A stretch of 64,000 nucleotides of DNA, from the NCBI RefSeq assembly GCF_004295665.1, contig NZ_CP034759.1:248001-312000 (forward strand), given 5' to 3'. The stretch is from Litorilituus sediminis. GTDB taxonomy: Bacteria; Pseudomonadota; Gammaproteobacteria; Enterobacterales; Alteromonadaceae. The position numbers were made by a program, and so were the translations under genes. Under the pieces are notes generated by a model. The model ran no database searches. It saw only the letters and a list, made by a program, of their open reading frames with translations, and was not told where the DNA came from. This document shows, in pieces, positions 43,536-53,679 of this stretch (positions are counted from its first letter, which is position 1; the number at the start of each line of letters is the position of its first letter).

Positions 43536-44180
43536 CTACTTCAATGCATGGCCTAGTGATTGCAAGTAAGCAACCAAGGCTTCCATTTCAGTTTTGCCAG
43601 CAACAGCGTCCTTAGCACCATCTATTTCAGCTTGAGTGTATAGCGGAATAGGGTTACCTTGCTCGTCTTTATGAGAGCGATTACGCGTTAACCAATTAAA
43701 TGTCGCTAACTTCTTACCCGTTAGCTCACCATCTAAGGTGTTTTCATTTAACCAAGAGTATGCAGGCATGTTTGACTCAGGTACAACAGAGCGAGGATCT
43801 GTTAAATGAGCAATATGCCAATCGTCACTGTAACGACCGCCAACACGTGCTAGATCAGGACCAGTACGTTTTGAGCCCCATAAGAAAGGGTGTTCCCATA
43901 CGTGCTCACCTGCAACACTGTAGTGACCATAACGTTCAGTTTCCGCTCTAAATGGACGAATCATCTGGCTGTGACAGTTGCTACAACCTTCACGGATGTA
44001 AATATCACGACCTTCCATTTCAAGGGCTGTGTATGGTCTTAAATTATCAACCGGAACAGTGGTTTCTTTTTGGAAAAATAATGGGGTTATTTCAACTAAG
44101 CCACCAATACTAATCGCTAGTACGGTTGCAAGGAAAAACATGCCAACATTCTTTTCAACTTTTTCATGTGAATTTTTCAT
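43536..44180 (-). CDS. ccoO: cbb3 cytochrome c oxidase subunit II (CcoO)
   Basis: This mono-heme c subunit has one N-terminal membrane helix ([20 protein letters not shown]) and the heme site [17 protein letters not shown]. The ATG at 44180 follows GGAGATCAAC; the frame reaches 44201 upstream, but that would overlap the end of ccoN. It transfers electrons to the CcoN active site. Confidence 0.96.
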   Translation of the reverse strand: MKNSHEKVEKNVGMFFLATVLAISIGGLVEITPLFFQKETTVPVDNLRPYTALEMEGRDIYIREGCSNCHSQMIRPFRAETERYGHYSVAGEHVWEHPFLWGSKRTGPDLARVGGRYSDDWHIAHLTDPRSVVPESNMPAYSWLNENTLDGELTGKKLATFNWLTRNRSHKDEQGNPIPLYTQAEIDGAKDAVAGKTEMEALVAYLQSLGHALK

Positions 44181-44190
44181 GTTGATCTCC

Positions 44191-45615
44191 TTATGCTGCA
44201 TCTACAGGCTTAAGACTTCCGTCTTTTGCGCCAATAGTTTTAAACATGTTGTAAGCCATTAAAACAAAGCCGGCAACAACCAACACACCACCTAAGAAAC
44301 GAATGAAGTAGAATGGGTAAGATGCGGTTAAACTTTCAACGAAGCTATAAGTTAAAGTACCGTCAGAGTTAACTGCACGCCACATTAAACCTTGCATTAC
44401 ACCTGAAATCCACATAGCAACGATATATAAAACGATACCGGCAGTGTGCATCCAGAAGTGAATGTTAATTAAACGAATGCTGTACATACGGCCTTGGTTA
44501 AATAGTACAGGAATCAAGTGGTATAAAGCACCGATTGATACCATAGCAACCCAACCTAGTGCGCCTGAATGTACGTGACCAACTGTCCAGTCAGTATAGT
44601 GAGATAAGGCATTTACTGACTTAATTGCCATCATAGGACCTTCGAAGGTAGACATACCGTAGAAAGATAATGAAACGATTAAGAAACGTAAAATAGGGTC
44701 ATGACGAAGTTTATGCCAAGCACCAGATAAGGTCATAATACCGTTGATCATACCACCCCATGAAGGAAGGAATAATACAACTGACATTACCATACCTACT
44801 GATTGAGCCCAATCAGGAAGTGCTGTGTAGTGTAAGTGGTGAGGACCAGCCCAAATGTATAGTGATACTAACGCCCAGAAGTGAACGATAGATAAACGGT
44901 AAGAGTAAACTGGACGCTCTGCTTGTTTCGGTACGAAGTAGTACATCATACCAAGGAAACCAGCGGTTAATAAGAAACCTACGGCGTTATGACCATACCA
45001 CCACTGCATCATAGCATCGATTGCACCAGAGTAGAGTGAGTATGATTTCATGCCTGAAAGTGGGATAGCCATTGAGTTACCAAGGTGCAATACTGCAACT
45101 GTGATAATAAAGCCACCAAAAAACCAGTTAGCAACATAAATGTGTGACGTTTTACGCTTGATAATCGTGCCGAAGAAAACAATAGCGTAAGCTACCCAAA
45201 CAACGGTGATTAAAATATCAATTGGCCATTCAAGTTCAGCGTACTCTTTAGATGTGGTATAACCTAAAGGCAGTGAAATTGCAGCTGAAAGAATAACCGC
45301 TTGCCAACCCCAGAAAGTAAACGCAGCTAACTTACCGCCAAACAAGGTTGTTTGACACGTTCGTTGAACAACGTAATAAGAGGTAGCAAATAAGGCACTT
45401 GTACCAAAAGCAAAGATTACTGCATTGGTATGCAGTGGACGAAGACGGGAGTAGGTTAACCAAGGTGTATCAAAGTTAAGCGCAGGCCAAATTAATTGAG
45501 CCGCGATTAGTACACCTACAAATGTACCAACGATCCCCCAGATTACAGTCATCACAGTAAACTGACGAACAACATCGAAGTTGTAGTCTACTGCTGACGT
45601 ATTACTTTGAGTCAT
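44191..45615 (-). CDS. ccoN: cbb3 cytochrome c oxidase catalytic subunit I (CcoN)
   Basis: The 474-residue protein has about 12 membrane helices and holds heme b and the heme b3/CuB site where O2 is reduced. Typical segments are [39 protein letters not shown] with the CuB His, [18 protein letters not shown], and [17 protein letters not shown]. It is the first gene of ccoNOQP. Two FNR boxes lie about 185-230 bp upstream. The enzyme has high O2 affinity, suited to low oxygen. Confidence 0.97.
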   Translation of the reverse strand: MTQSNTSAVDYNFDVVRQFTVMTVIWGIVGTFVGVLIAAQLIWPALNFDTPWLTYSRLRPLHTNAVIFAFGTSALFATSYYVVQRTCQTTLFGGKLAAFTFWGWQAVILSAAISLPLGYTTSKEYAELEWPIDILITVVWVAYAIVFFGTIIKRKTSHIYVANWFFGGFIITVAVLHLGNSMAIPLSGMKSYSLYSGAIDAMMQWWYGHNAVGFLLTAGFLGMMYYFVPKQAERPVYSYRLSIVHFWALVSLYIWAGPHHLHYTALPDWAQSVGMVMSVVLFLPSWGGMINGIMTLSGAWHKLRHDPILRFLIVSLSFYGMSTFEGPMMAIKSVNALSHYTDWTVGHVHSGALGWVAMVSIGALYHLIPVLFNQGRMYSIRLINIHFWMHTAGIVLYIVAMWISGVMQGLMWRAVNSDGTLTYSFVESLTASYPFYFIRFLGGVLVVAGFVLMAYNMFKTIGAKDGSLKPVDAA

Positions 45616-45798
45616 GTTATGGATTCCGCAGTGTTATTATTAGTCAGAAAAAGATAAATTCTTTTTAAAGCTAAACTAAAAACATCAAGCTTCAGGACAA
45701 AATTTATACTATTTCTTGTGAAACCGCATTAGCGCGGTGATATATGTCACATAAGTGTTGCTAAATGTGTCATTTCAAAGCAATTTTACCCTTTGCCA

Positions 45799-45845
45799 AT
45801 GATCTAAATCAATAGCTACATCTGTTTAAATTTGATATAGATCAA
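45799..45845. promoter_or_regulatory. Two FNR binding sites upstream of ccoN
   Basis: TTGATATAGATCAA (45832-45845) is a perfect TTGAT-N4-ATCAA FNR box. ATGATCTAAATCAA (45799-45812) matches with one change. Their centres are 33 bp apart. Both lie in the 396-bp gap between ccoN and the second fnr-like gene. They predict activation of ccoNOQP when oxygen falls. The rest of this gap shows nothing else I recognise. Confidence 0.8.
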
Positions 45846-46011
45846 CTTAAAAAGATTAATGCCTTATAGCTAGTATGGTTATTGTCTTGGCAAGGTTTTC
45901 TTTGCTAAAAAATAGCGCATGTTTGAGCATTTCTCACTAAGGGTAGAAGAGCGCATCTTATTGAGCAAGTTTAACTATTATTGTAAGTAAATATTTTCTG
46001 AAGCTAAGACG

Positions 46012-46785
46012 CTACACTTCATGAAAATTAGCTAATTCTTTTAATTTATCTTTATCTAATAACTCGATAATTTTGCCGTTAATGTGAATAAGCTGTTCTT
46101 TTTGGAATTTGGCGAATACGCGACTTAAGGTTTCACGTCTTAATCCTAAAAAATTGGCGACATCATTGCGACTTATCAGAAGGTTAAGTTGTTTGTCATT
46201 ACCTGAGTAGGCGGCATTGCGCTCGGTAACATTAATCAAAAAGGCTGCTAATAAGCTATCCGCTGATTTTTTACCGATAAAGGCTTGAAAGTTGGTTTGT
46301 CTGACAAAGCTTTGTTTACTTAATAGTTTGATTAGGTTTTGTTGAAGCTCTGGTACTAACTTACCACATGAGGTCATTTGTTCTACTTCAACCTTGCAAA
46401 TAGAGCTTTCACCAATAGCAACGGCAGTATAGTTATACTTCTCTAAATAGAGGGCGTCTTCACCAAGTAGCTCGCCTGGATAGCGCAGCCCGACTATTTT
46501 CTCACTACCATCCTTGTCGGTAACGCATAACTTAAAAGCCCCTGAACAAACAGCATAAATCGCCGTTAAAGGCGTACCTTTTTCAAAAAGTATGCTGTTG
46601 TTAATGTTGGCATGGCTTGTTGCAGTGTTAATAGGAATGCGTCGGGTTAAATAACTGTTCGCTAACGCTAAAGACTGACTTCCTTGCTCAATAGGTTGAC
46701 AGACAGATTGCATAGAGCAGTCATCACATTCAACATAGTTTGTTTGAGCTTTATTTGAACTATTTTCTTGTGTTAAAGAAGCCAT
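46012..46785 (-). CDS. Second FNR-type regulator (Crp/Fnr family)
   Basis: The 257-residue protein has Cys20, Cys23 and Cys29 (ECDDCSMQSVC) and Cys130 (SSICKVE), all four FNR-type cluster ligands. The recognition helix GLRRETLSRVFAKF keeps the Glu-x-x-Ser-Arg set. It is therefore likely to be an oxygen sensor that reads similar boxes, next to the operon it may control. It has an extra N-terminal stretch before the Cys cluster and an insertion around residues 32-65. Division of labour with the other Fnr is unknown. Confidence 0.9.
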   Translation of the reverse strand: MASLTQENSSNKAQTNYVECDDCSMQSVCQPIEQGSQSLALANSYLTRRIPINTATSHANINNSILFEKGTPLTAIYAVCSGAFKLCVTDKDGSEKIVGLRYPGELLGEDALYLEKYNYTAVAIGESSICKVEVEQMTSCGKLVPELQQNLIKLLSKQSFVRQTNFQAFIGKKSADSLLAAFLINVTERNAAYSGNDKQLNLLISRNDVANFLGLRRETLSRVFAKFQKEQLIHINGKIIELLDKDKLKELANFHEV

Positions 46786-46898
46786 TTAACGCCTAAATAT
46801 CTGTTTTATTGCCGAGAAAGGCTGGCTAGTTTAAGGCAGTCAAGTGATAATAACAACCTTGTCAAGGCTCTCCCTTTCTAAGGTATTGGAAACATTGA

Positions 46899-47399
46899 AT
46901 GTTTAAAAAATTGTCTATTATGGCTTGTAGCTTACTTGTGGCTTGTCAGCCTATTGAATCTAAACCTGAGCAAAATAAGCTTGCGCTTGAGTATGTTTGC
47001 TTGAAGAGTCAAAGTCAGTGTGAATTCAAAACAGAAATGGGGCATGTTGCCATAACCTTTGCTCAGGCTTTACCTGCATCTTTACAGGGGAATGCCAAGC
47101 AAGGTATTTATGGTGAATTGCCCTTTTCTGTGCAGCTAAACGTAAAGCAAGTGGATGAATTGATTCAAGTTGAGCAGATATCGGCTTATATGGAAGGAGT
47201 CGATATGTTTATGGGGAAAGTGCCGTTATTTTTTAGTGAAAGTTCAGCGAGGCAATATAGCGCAGACGGGCTTTTAGCTAATTGTAGCGAAGAAACCATG
47301 GTTTGGCGTTTATGGCTAACGCTAAAGGTGAAAAAAGCAGGAGAGGCTGACCTGAGTGAACAAACACTCTTTGTTGATTTTACCGGACAGCGCTCTTAA
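46899..47399 (+). CDS. Putative lipoprotein, unknown function
   Basis: The 166-residue protein has a lipoprotein signal (MFKKLSIMACSLLVACQ, lipobox LVAC, Cys16). The mature part has two Cys (VCLKSQSQCEF) near its start and a beta-rich character. It may sit in the outer or inner membrane. It is divergent from the second fnr-like gene. No family is recognised. A 201-bp palindromic repeat begins at its stop codon. Confidence 0.7.
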   Translation: MFKKLSIMACSLLVACQPIESKPEQNKLALEYVCLKSQSQCEFKTEMGHVAITFAQALPASLQGNAKQGIYGELPFSVQLNVKQVDELIQVEQISAYMEGVDMFMGKVPLFFSESSARQYSADGLLANCSEETMVWRLWLTLKVKKAGEADLSEQTLFVDFTGQRS

Positions 47400-47600
47400 T
47401 TAACCTGAGCTCGGCTTAATAAATAGCTCTCTAGCAGCTAATTTAACTTACTTCGGCGTTAAATTTACTTGCAATAGGCTAGCTATTGACGCGAAATTTT
47501 CCTTGAATTAAGTCAAATTATCAAACTAGAGAGTACACGTGCAAACTAATTATTGATATTTCAAACTGTTAACTTATCTCTTAAACCGAGCTCAGGTTAA
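47400..47600. repeat. Palindromic repeat, family B, copy 1
   Basis: TTAACCTGAGCTCGG (47400-47414) and CCGAGCTCAGGTTAA (47586-47600) are perfect 15-bp inverted repeats around a 201-bp unit. The inside shares GCGTTA, TAGCTATT, CCTTGAATT and GACAAA-like blocks with the unit at 51953-52152. It lies between two converging genes. Confidence 0.7.
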
Positions 47601-47615
47601 CTAAGCTCGGCTTTA

Positions 47616-49250
47616 CTAGATGTTATTGGTTACATCAACGGATAGCTTGAGCCTTTGCCCTGGCTGTAAATATTTATTACGGTTTAAGTTATTCCAGCGT
47701 TCAATATCAGCTATACGTACATTAAATTTATTGGCGATACGAGCAAAAGAATCACCTCGGCGTACTTTATAAGTGATATTACGCATGATTGCTTGCTCTG
47801 CGGCATTAGCGTTAACTTGATTGCTTAAATTAGCCGTTTGCACGGTTGGTTTTTGCCATATAACGAGTTTTTGCCCTAGTTTTAATGTATCTCTTGGGGC
47901 AAAACCATTCCATTTAGCAATACTTTTGCTATTGACCTTGTATCGACGACCTAAGTCCCACAGATTATCGCCAGAGACAACAGTATGAACTAGTTTTTGA
48001 CCCTGTTGCGCTTTGCTCTGTTTTTTCGCTATTCTTTGCTCTTGTGAAAGTATGTAGCTATCAAGAGACTTGGCTGCAACAGGGATTAATAAGTGTTTGC
48101 CTGCCCGTATTTGGCTGCCTTTAATATTATTGATCTGCTGAATGAGAGCGACACTGGTGTGATGTTTTTTCGCAATTGCACCTAAGTTATCACCACGTTT
48201 TATTTTGTAGCGTTGCCAAGCAAGGCGATCTTCATCACTGAGTTTGGCTAAGCCTTCTTGAAAATGCGCAACTTTTTGACTAGGTAGTAATAGGTGGTGA
48301 GGACCATCTGGATCTGTTGCCCAACGATTAAAGCCTGGGTTAAGACGTTGTAACTCCGTTAAAGATAATTCAGCTAAACTGGCTGCTTTGGCAAGATCTA
48401 ACTGCGATTTGATATCAACTTGGCTGATCACCGGTTTATTATCAATTTGATATAAGCTTAAATTAAAATCTTGAGGTCTTTTGATAATATCAGCTAATGC
48501 TAACAGTTTAGGCACATAGGCTTTTGTTTCTTTTGGTAGTTTTAATGACCAAAAGTCGGTTGATTTATTATTACGTTTATTCTTTTTCACCGCACGGCCA
48601 ACACGGCCTTCACCTGAGTTGTACGCCGCTAGCGCTAATAGCCAATCGCCATCAAAATATTTGTGTAGATATTTTAAATAAGCAATGGCTCCTTGCGTTG
48701 AAGCGACAACATCGCGCCTGCCGTCATACCACCAATTTTGCTTCATACCAAAGCGTTCACCGGTGCCGGGGACAAACTGCCACATACCTGAAGCTCTGCC
48801 GTGAGAGTAAGCAAATGGATCAAAAGCGCTTTCTACAACGGGTAAAAGCGCCATTTCAAGCGGCATATTGTTTTTTTCTAATTCTTGGACAATATAGTAA
48901 AGAAATGGCTCAGCGCGTTTGGCAACACGCTTTAAATAATTAGGATGCTTTATATACCAATTACGCTGGGCAACAACACGGCTGTTTTCGGGGACATCAA
49001 AGGTTAGCTGCTCGCGAATACGCTGCCAGATGTCGTCATGCTGTTGAATGGTCTTTTTATCTAACGAAAAATCAACATCAGCCACAGGGTGAAAAACATC
49101 AATGCTTTCATCAGCCAATAAGGCGTGATTAATTTCTACGGCGCTGGCAGTATGTTGGCTAGCATTATCTGTTAGGTCGTTATCTTCGGTATTTAATGTA
49201 CTTTGACAACCTGTTAGAAGAACAAGTGCGGGTAATAAATAGTGCTTCAT
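47616..49250 (-). CDS. mltD: Membrane-bound lytic murein transglycosylase D
   Basis: The 544-residue lipoprotein (lipobox LLTGCQS, Cys15) is anchored in the outer membrane and cuts the glycan strands of peptidoglycan. The SLT domain shows ALLPVVESAFDPFAYS with the catalytic Glu, ASGMWQFVPGTGERFGM and ALAAYNSGEGRV. Three LysM repeats follow (YKIKRGDNLGAIAKKH; HTVVSGDNLWDLGRRY; YKVRRGDSFARIANKF). It is near gloB, the order seen in E. coli. Confidence 0.95.
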   Translation of the reverse strand: MKHYLLPALVLLTGCQSTLNTEDNDLTDNASQHTASAVEINHALLADESIDVFHPVADVDFSLDKKTIQQHDDIWQRIREQLTFDVPENSRVVAQRNWYIKHPNYLKRVAKRAEPFLYYIVQELEKNNMPLEMALLPVVESAFDPFAYSHGRASGMWQFVPGTGERFGMKQNWWYDGRRDVVASTQGAIAYLKYLHKYFDGDWLLALAAYNSGEGRVGRAVKKNKRNNKSTDFWSLKLPKETKAYVPKLLALADIIKRPQDFNLSLYQIDNKPVISQVDIKSQLDLAKAASLAELSLTELQRLNPGFNRWATDPDGPHHLLLPSQKVAHFQEGLAKLSDEDRLAWQRYKIKRGDNLGAIAKKHHTSVALIQQINNIKGSQIRAGKHLLIPVAAKSLDSYILSQEQRIAKKQSKAQQGQKLVHTVVSGDNLWDLGRRYKVNSKSIAKWNGFAPRDTLKLGQKLVIWQKPTVQTANLSNQVNANAAEQAIMRNITYKVRRGDSFARIANKFNVRIADIERWNNLNRNKYLQPGQRLKLSVDVTNNI

Positions 49251-49345
49251 GAAAAACCAATAATTGTGAAAATTTAAGCTTCCTTACTTACTGCAAGGCA
49301 CTGTGATGAATAATGACACAGCACCTTAGCATATTTATTCTTATG

Positions 49346-50143
49346 TTAAAACTTGTCTTTCCATTGACGCATCGCGGTAAAGGTGGCGATATCATCATAA
49401 GTTGTGTGCGTTGAATCGCCATGAATTTTCCTTTTTACTGCTTGGCTTTGACAGCGTAGAAAAGGATTGATCTTTTTTTCCTGTTCTATTGTTGTTGGAA
49501 TACTTGGCTTGTTTTGTTGCCTTAATTGCAGCACGTGTTGTTGATAGGCTAATGTATCTTGGTTGTTGGGCTCAACCGCTAACGCAAAATCAATATTAGC
49601 TAGAGTATATTCATGGGTACAATAAACCTTAGTGTGTTCGTGGAGATTGGCAAGTTTAGAAAGTGACTGATACATTTGGCTTGGGCTGCCTTCAAATAAT
49701 CGACCACAACCGGCAGAGAATAAGGTATCACCACAAAAAACTAAGGTTTCATTGGCATAGGCTATATGACCATGGGTATGTCCGGGTAAATCTATTACCT
49801 GAAAACGTATATTTAGCGGTTTTAGCTCTACAACATCATTTTCACTTAGCGAAACATCAATTCCCTGAATATTGTCATTAGCGGGTCCATATACGGTGAG
49901 TGCAAGTTGTTTAGCCTGGTTATAGGCTTTTAATGATTCGATGCCGCCTGTGTGATCTTTATGGTGGTGGGTGATCAAAATATCAGTTAAAACTAATTGC
50001 TTGGTTTCTATAAATTCAATACATGAATTGGCACAACCCGGATCGACTAGCGCCACATGGTTGTTATCACTATGGGTAATTGCCCAAATATAGTTGTCAT
50101 TAAAGGCTGGTATACCGGTAATTTGATATTTAGCTGTATTCAT
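49346..50143 (-). CDS. gloB: Hydroxyacylglutathione hydrolase (glyoxalase II)
   Basis: The 265-residue enzyme splits S-lactoylglutathione to lactate and glutathione, the second step in methylglyoxal removal. The metallo-beta-lactamase motif is ITHHHKDHTGG; DLPGHTHGHIAY and FCGDTLFSAGCGRLFEG add further metal ligands, and YCTHEYTLANIDFA is typical. It is divergent from a SAM methyltransferase gene, as in E. coli next to yafS. Confidence 0.96.
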   Translation of the reverse strand: MNTAKYQITGIPAFNDNYIWAITHSDNNHVALVDPGCANSCIEFIETKQLVLTDILITHHHKDHTGGIESLKAYNQAKQLALTVYGPANDNIQGIDVSLSENDVVELKPLNIRFQVIDLPGHTHGHIAYANETLVFCGDTLFSAGCGRLFEGSPSQMYQSLSKLANLHEHTKVYCTHEYTLANIDFALAVEPNNQDTLAYQQHVLQLRQQNKPSIPTTIEQEKKINPFLRCQSQAVKRKIHGDSTHTTYDDIATFTAMRQWKDKF

Positions 50144-50275
50144 TTGATACCATTCGTTATTTCAATAAATTAAGTATAAAAATAAACCGATATTTAGTAT
50201 GATTACCTTTATATCGGGCAGACGCTCTAATATTAGTATCATAAGCTATTATAGTAAGGTGGAGTAGTTATTTTG

Positions 50276-51016
50276 ATGAAACCAGCCTTAGCTTTTCGAC
50301 AGCCTCATTATCCTCACTCTTGGCAGGATTTACCTAATGGTGATCTGATAGCCAAGGCTATTGCGCAAGAGCTAGAGCCTTGGTGGCCGAAATTTTTTGG
50401 TTATCACTTGATTAAAATTGGTGCTTTAAGCGCAGAAATTAACAGTGACTCTTGCTTGATTAAACATCAATTTAGTTGTACTTCAGCCAAAGAGAATGGC
50501 GATATTATTGCCGATATTGATGATCTGCCATTGCTAGAGCATAGTGTGGATGTATGTTTATTAAGCCATGCTTTAGAGTTTTCGTTAGATCCTCATCATG
50601 TTATACGTGAAGCAAATCGTGTTTTGATCCCAAATGGCTATTTGGTGATTACCGGTTTTAATCCATTTAGTTTTGTTGGTCTAAACAAATTAATTCCCTA
50701 CAGAAGACAGCGCTCACCGTGGAATGAGCATTTTTTTACGCCAATGCGAGTGAAAGACTGGCTAAATTTAATGGGTTTTGAGGTGCTAGCTGATCAACGC
50801 TGTTTGTATAGTAATTTGCATGGTAAAGCTTATCAAAATAAAGTCAGCCGCCGTTGGAGCTTGTTTGCTAAAAACTATTTAACGAGCTTAGGCTCTATTT
50901 ATATTATTATTGCTAAAAAGCGTGTCCTTCCACTGACGCCAATAAAACCTAAGTGGCAAATTAGGCCTGAATTTACCCCGGTAAAAGCGACGACTATGCG
51001 AGTAGGTAAAAAGTAG
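50276..51016 (+). CDS. SAM-dependent methyltransferase (YafS-like)
   Basis: The 246-residue protein has a class I methyltransferase core. The late motif ANRVLIPNGYLVITGFNPFS is clear, and SVDVCLLSHALEFSLDPHHV precedes it. The usual glycine-rich SAM loop is not obvious, which is common in this YafS-like group. The substrate is unknown. The ATG at 50276 is preferred; a TTG just before it (50273) is possible with GGTGGAG upstream. Confidence 0.82.
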   Translation: MKPALAFRQPHYPHSWQDLPNGDLIAKAIAQELEPWWPKFFGYHLIKIGALSAEINSDSCLIKHQFSCTSAKENGDIIADIDDLPLLEHSVDVCLLSHALEFSLDPHHVIREANRVLIPNGYLVITGFNPFSFVGLNKLIPYRRQRSPWNEHFFTPMRVKDWLNLMGFEVLADQRCLYSNLHGKAYQNKVSRRWSLFAKNYLTSLGSIYIIIAKKRVLPLTPIKPKWQIRPEFTPVKATTMRVGKK

Positions 51017-51192
51017 TGTGGCTTTATTAAGCTGTACTATTATAAGTACCATTTATATCACTCAGCCTTTTTCTATAAAAATTTAGTTCAATCACGTATT
51101 ATAGCAACTGCAATAACTATGCTTGCTAGATGAGCGTGCAGTGAATCCAATTGGGATTATGTTAATCACAGTAAATTTTGAGTTTAATAACA

Positions 51193-51951
51193 ATGCAAAG
51201 AGCACAATTTGAGCAGTATTTACTGCAATTATTACAACCAGAAAACATTAAAGACTTTGCTCCTAATGGGCTGCAAGTACAAGGTAAAGAAACCATTCGC
51301 AAAATTGTTACCGGTGTTACCGCATCGCAAGCCTTGATTGATAAAGCAATCGCAGTAAATGCCGATGCCATTCTAGTACACCACGGTTACTTTTGGAAAA
51401 ACGAGTCTTATGTTATTCGCGGTATGAAATACAATCGAATTAAAGCTTTGTTGATGCATGACATTAATTTGTTTGCTTATCACTTACCTTTAGATATTCA
51501 TCCTGAATTTGGCAACAATGCTCAATTGGCGCAATTATTTGATATTGAAGAGGTACAACCATTGGAGCTTGGCAACCCTTATAGTGTCGCAATGCAAGGG
51601 CAGCTTAAGCAGGCTATGGTTGCTGAAGAGTTTGCCGAGAAGGTTAACCAAACCTTACATCGCGATTGCTTACATATTGGGGCAAGTAGTAATAAGAAAA
51701 TAAAAACTATTGCTTGGTGCTCTGGCGGCGGGCAAAGTTATATTGAATTAGCAGCAGAGCAGGGCATAGATGCGTTTTTAACGGGTGAAGTGTCTGAGCA
51801 AACAACTCATATTGCTCATGAAATGGATATTCACTTTTTTGCTGCCGGGCACCATGCCACAGAACGATATGGTGTTAAAGCTCTTGGCGAACGTATAGCA
51901 AAAGAACTGCAACTTGATGTTTGCTTTATTGATATTGATAACCCAGTATAA
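51193..51951 (+). CDS. Nif3-like dinuclear metal centre protein
   Basis: The protein has 252 residues from the ATG at 51193; a TTG at 51178 would add five. The metal-binding parts are visible: DAILVHHGYFWKNE, LFAYHLPLDIHPEFGNNA, and near the end FFAAGHHATERYGVKALG. Family members form hexameric rings with a two-metal site; the E. coli one is YbgI (proposed name RadD-like or GTP cyclohydrolase type I-like, not settled). A 200-bp palindromic repeat begins at its stop. Confidence 0.9.
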   Translation: MQRAQFEQYLLQLLQPENIKDFAPNGLQVQGKETIRKIVTGVTASQALIDKAIAVNADAILVHHGYFWKNESYVIRGMKYNRIKALLMHDINLFAYHLPLDIHPEFGNNAQLAQLFDIEEVQPLELGNPYSVAMQGQLKQAMVAEEFAEKVNQTLHRDCLHIGASSNKKIKTIAWCSGGGQSYIELAAEQGIDAFLTGEVSEQTTHIAHEMDIHFFAAGHHATERYGVKALGERIAKELQLDVCFIDIDNPV

Positions 51952-51952
51952 C

Positions 51953-52152
51953 TAACCTCAGCTTTACATAAACCATGCGTTTCTAGCGGTTATTTTTACT
52001 GACTTCTGCGTTATTTTGAAGAGAAATAGCCAGCTATTCCTAATTCAAAAAGCCTTGAATTCAGACAAAAATATCTGGCTAGAAATTATAAATAGCTATA
52101 ACCTGCCGATTTGGTTAGGTTTAGCACTATTTCTTATGCAAACCTGAGGTTA
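51953..52152. repeat. Palindromic repeat, family B, copy 2
   Basis: TAACCTCAG (51953-51961) and CTGAGGTTA (52144-52152) end a 200-bp unit. The interior (GCGTTATTTTGAAGAG, TAGCCAGCTATT, CCTTGAATTCAGACAAA) resembles 47400-47600 in order and spacing. It lies between the Nif3-like gene and elyC, two converging genes. The next 100 bp hold a weaker inverted repeat (GTGTTGT.../...ACAACAC). Confidence 0.6.
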
Positions 52153-52251
52153 ACTAGAACCCACACTGCGAACACGTGTTGTTCTTGTCCTAACAAATAT
52201 CTTTGTTGTTGAAAATAACGATAAAGGACAACACACTTTAATTTAATTCAA

Positions 52252-53016
52252 TTAGTTAAATAAGTCTTTGAGCCATTGCACTATCAAACCTAAACTTTCA
52301 TACCATGCAATGGTCGTTTGATTCAATTTCCGGCTAGAAGGGATGTAATAGGCCCAAGACTTTTCACCATCAATATTTTTTACCCAGTGGCCCGTTGGTG
52401 CCGGTATTGGATATACGCCTTGCGCATTAAAGTAGCCAAGTGCTCTTGGCATATGATCAGCATTGGTTACTAAAATGGCGTTAGTATCTTGAACCCTTGG
52501 TGAAATCAGCTGCGCTTCTTCCTCAGTATCTTTGGGAAAGTTTTCATTTATAACTTTGTGCTCTGGTACTCCTAGCATAACTAAAGCTTGCTTGACCTTT
52601 TCTGCATTACTGACTGTATCGGCAGCAGAATAACCTGAGGTAATTATACGTGCCTCTGGGTGCAAGTTATATATTCTTAAGGCTTCAACCATTCGTTGTA
52701 ATGAACAGGAGGCGAGTTCATTTGTTGCCGGTAGATTTTGCGTGGAGGTATGTCGACAGCCCAGTACGATAATGTAATCAATTTTTTTGTTTGATTTTTC
52801 ATAAACGGGGTGTTGGCTTTCAAGTACATACATAAACCTATCGGAAATAGGAGCCAATGAGCCAAGTAGTAAAATGATAATGGCAAACAGTAAGCAGCGA
52901 AAACTTGCTTTGTTATTTTTACCTTTAAAAATTAGCGCTGCTACCAATAATAAAATGACTATATTAATAGGCATAATAATTACTGTGATAACTTTCTTAA
53001 GTAAAAACAAATCCAT
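52252..53016 (-). CDS. elyC: ElyC/SanA/YdcF family (DUF218) protein
   Basis: The 254-residue protein has two N-terminal membrane segments (about 8-25 and 36-55) and a DUF218 domain: KIDYIIVLGCRHTST, ARIITSGYSAADTVSNAEKV, and NAILVTNADHMPRALGYFNAQG. The two-helix plus DUF218 layout is that of ElyC, an inner-membrane factor for peptidoglycan and envelope integrity. The chemistry of the domain is uncertain. The symbol is given by layout, not by a search. Confidence 0.8.
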   Translation of the reverse strand: MDLFLLKKVITVIIMPINIVILLLVAALIFKGKNNKASFRCLLFAIIILLLGSLAPISDRFMYVLESQHPVYEKSNKKIDYIIVLGCRHTSTQNLPATNELASCSLQRMVEALRIYNLHPEARIITSGYSAADTVSNAEKVKQALVMLGVPEHKVINENFPKDTEEEAQLISPRVQDTNAILVTNADHMPRALGYFNAQGVYPIPAPTGHWVKNIDGEKSWAYYIPSSRKLNQTTIAWYESLGLIVQWLKDLFN

Positions 53017-53205
53017 ATTTGATATTTTTTAAAATTAATTAAAGCTGTCGTTACTATAGCAATTATTATTTGAGATATCAGTTAATTATTATTTGTTTGC
53101 TGATCAGCAGGAAAAGTGCTTTTGCGTTGAAAACGAAATAAACTTTACAGATGTTAAGCTAGCCGATAGTCTTAACCAATATGATTTTAATGAAAGGGAT
53201 TTGAG

Positions 53206-53622
53206 ATGAGGGCACTGTATTTAGTTTTATTATTTTCGTTGCCTATACAAGCAACAGTGTATAAATGGGTTGATAAAGATGGCAATGTTCATTACGGAGA
53301 CCAACCTAAGACAAGTGAACAAGCAAAGCAAGTCACGGTAACTTCAAACAATAGTACATTTAATTCAACTGGTGCGAATAAGTGGCAGCAGGAATACAAT
53401 GAGAACAAGCAAAAAGATAAACAAGCTCGACTAGAGAAGAAAACAGCGGAACAGGAAAAAAAGCAACGTTGTGATGGTTATCAGCGTAACCTGTATACTT
53501 ATCAGCGTTCAGGTCGCATTTATACCATGACAGCCGAAGGTGAAAGACAGTATATAAGCGATGAAGAACGCGCGAGCAAAATAAAAGAATTATCTAAGCA
53601 GCTTAAAAAACAGTGTAAGTAA
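53206..53622 (+). CDS. DUF4124 domain secreted protein
   Basis: The 138-residue protein has a short signal peptide (MRALYLVLLFSLPIQA) and VYKWVDKDGNVHYGDQPK, the DUF4124 signature. A Lys/Gln-rich helical stretch (about 65-95) and a C-terminal tail with two Cys follow. It is periplasmic, and its function is not established. It is a single gene, convergent with the large protease gene. Confidence 0.88.
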   Translation: MRALYLVLLFSLPIQATVYKWVDKDGNVHYGDQPKTSEQAKQVTVTSNNSTFNSTGANKWQQEYNENKQKDKQARLEKKTAEQEKKQRCDGYQRNLYTYQRSGRIYTMTAEGERQYISDEERASKIKELSKQLKKQCK

Positions 53623-53679
53623 TAATAGTGTGCATTGGTTAAGTTAGCACCTCAATGTTAACTTAACCTGTTACTTGTT

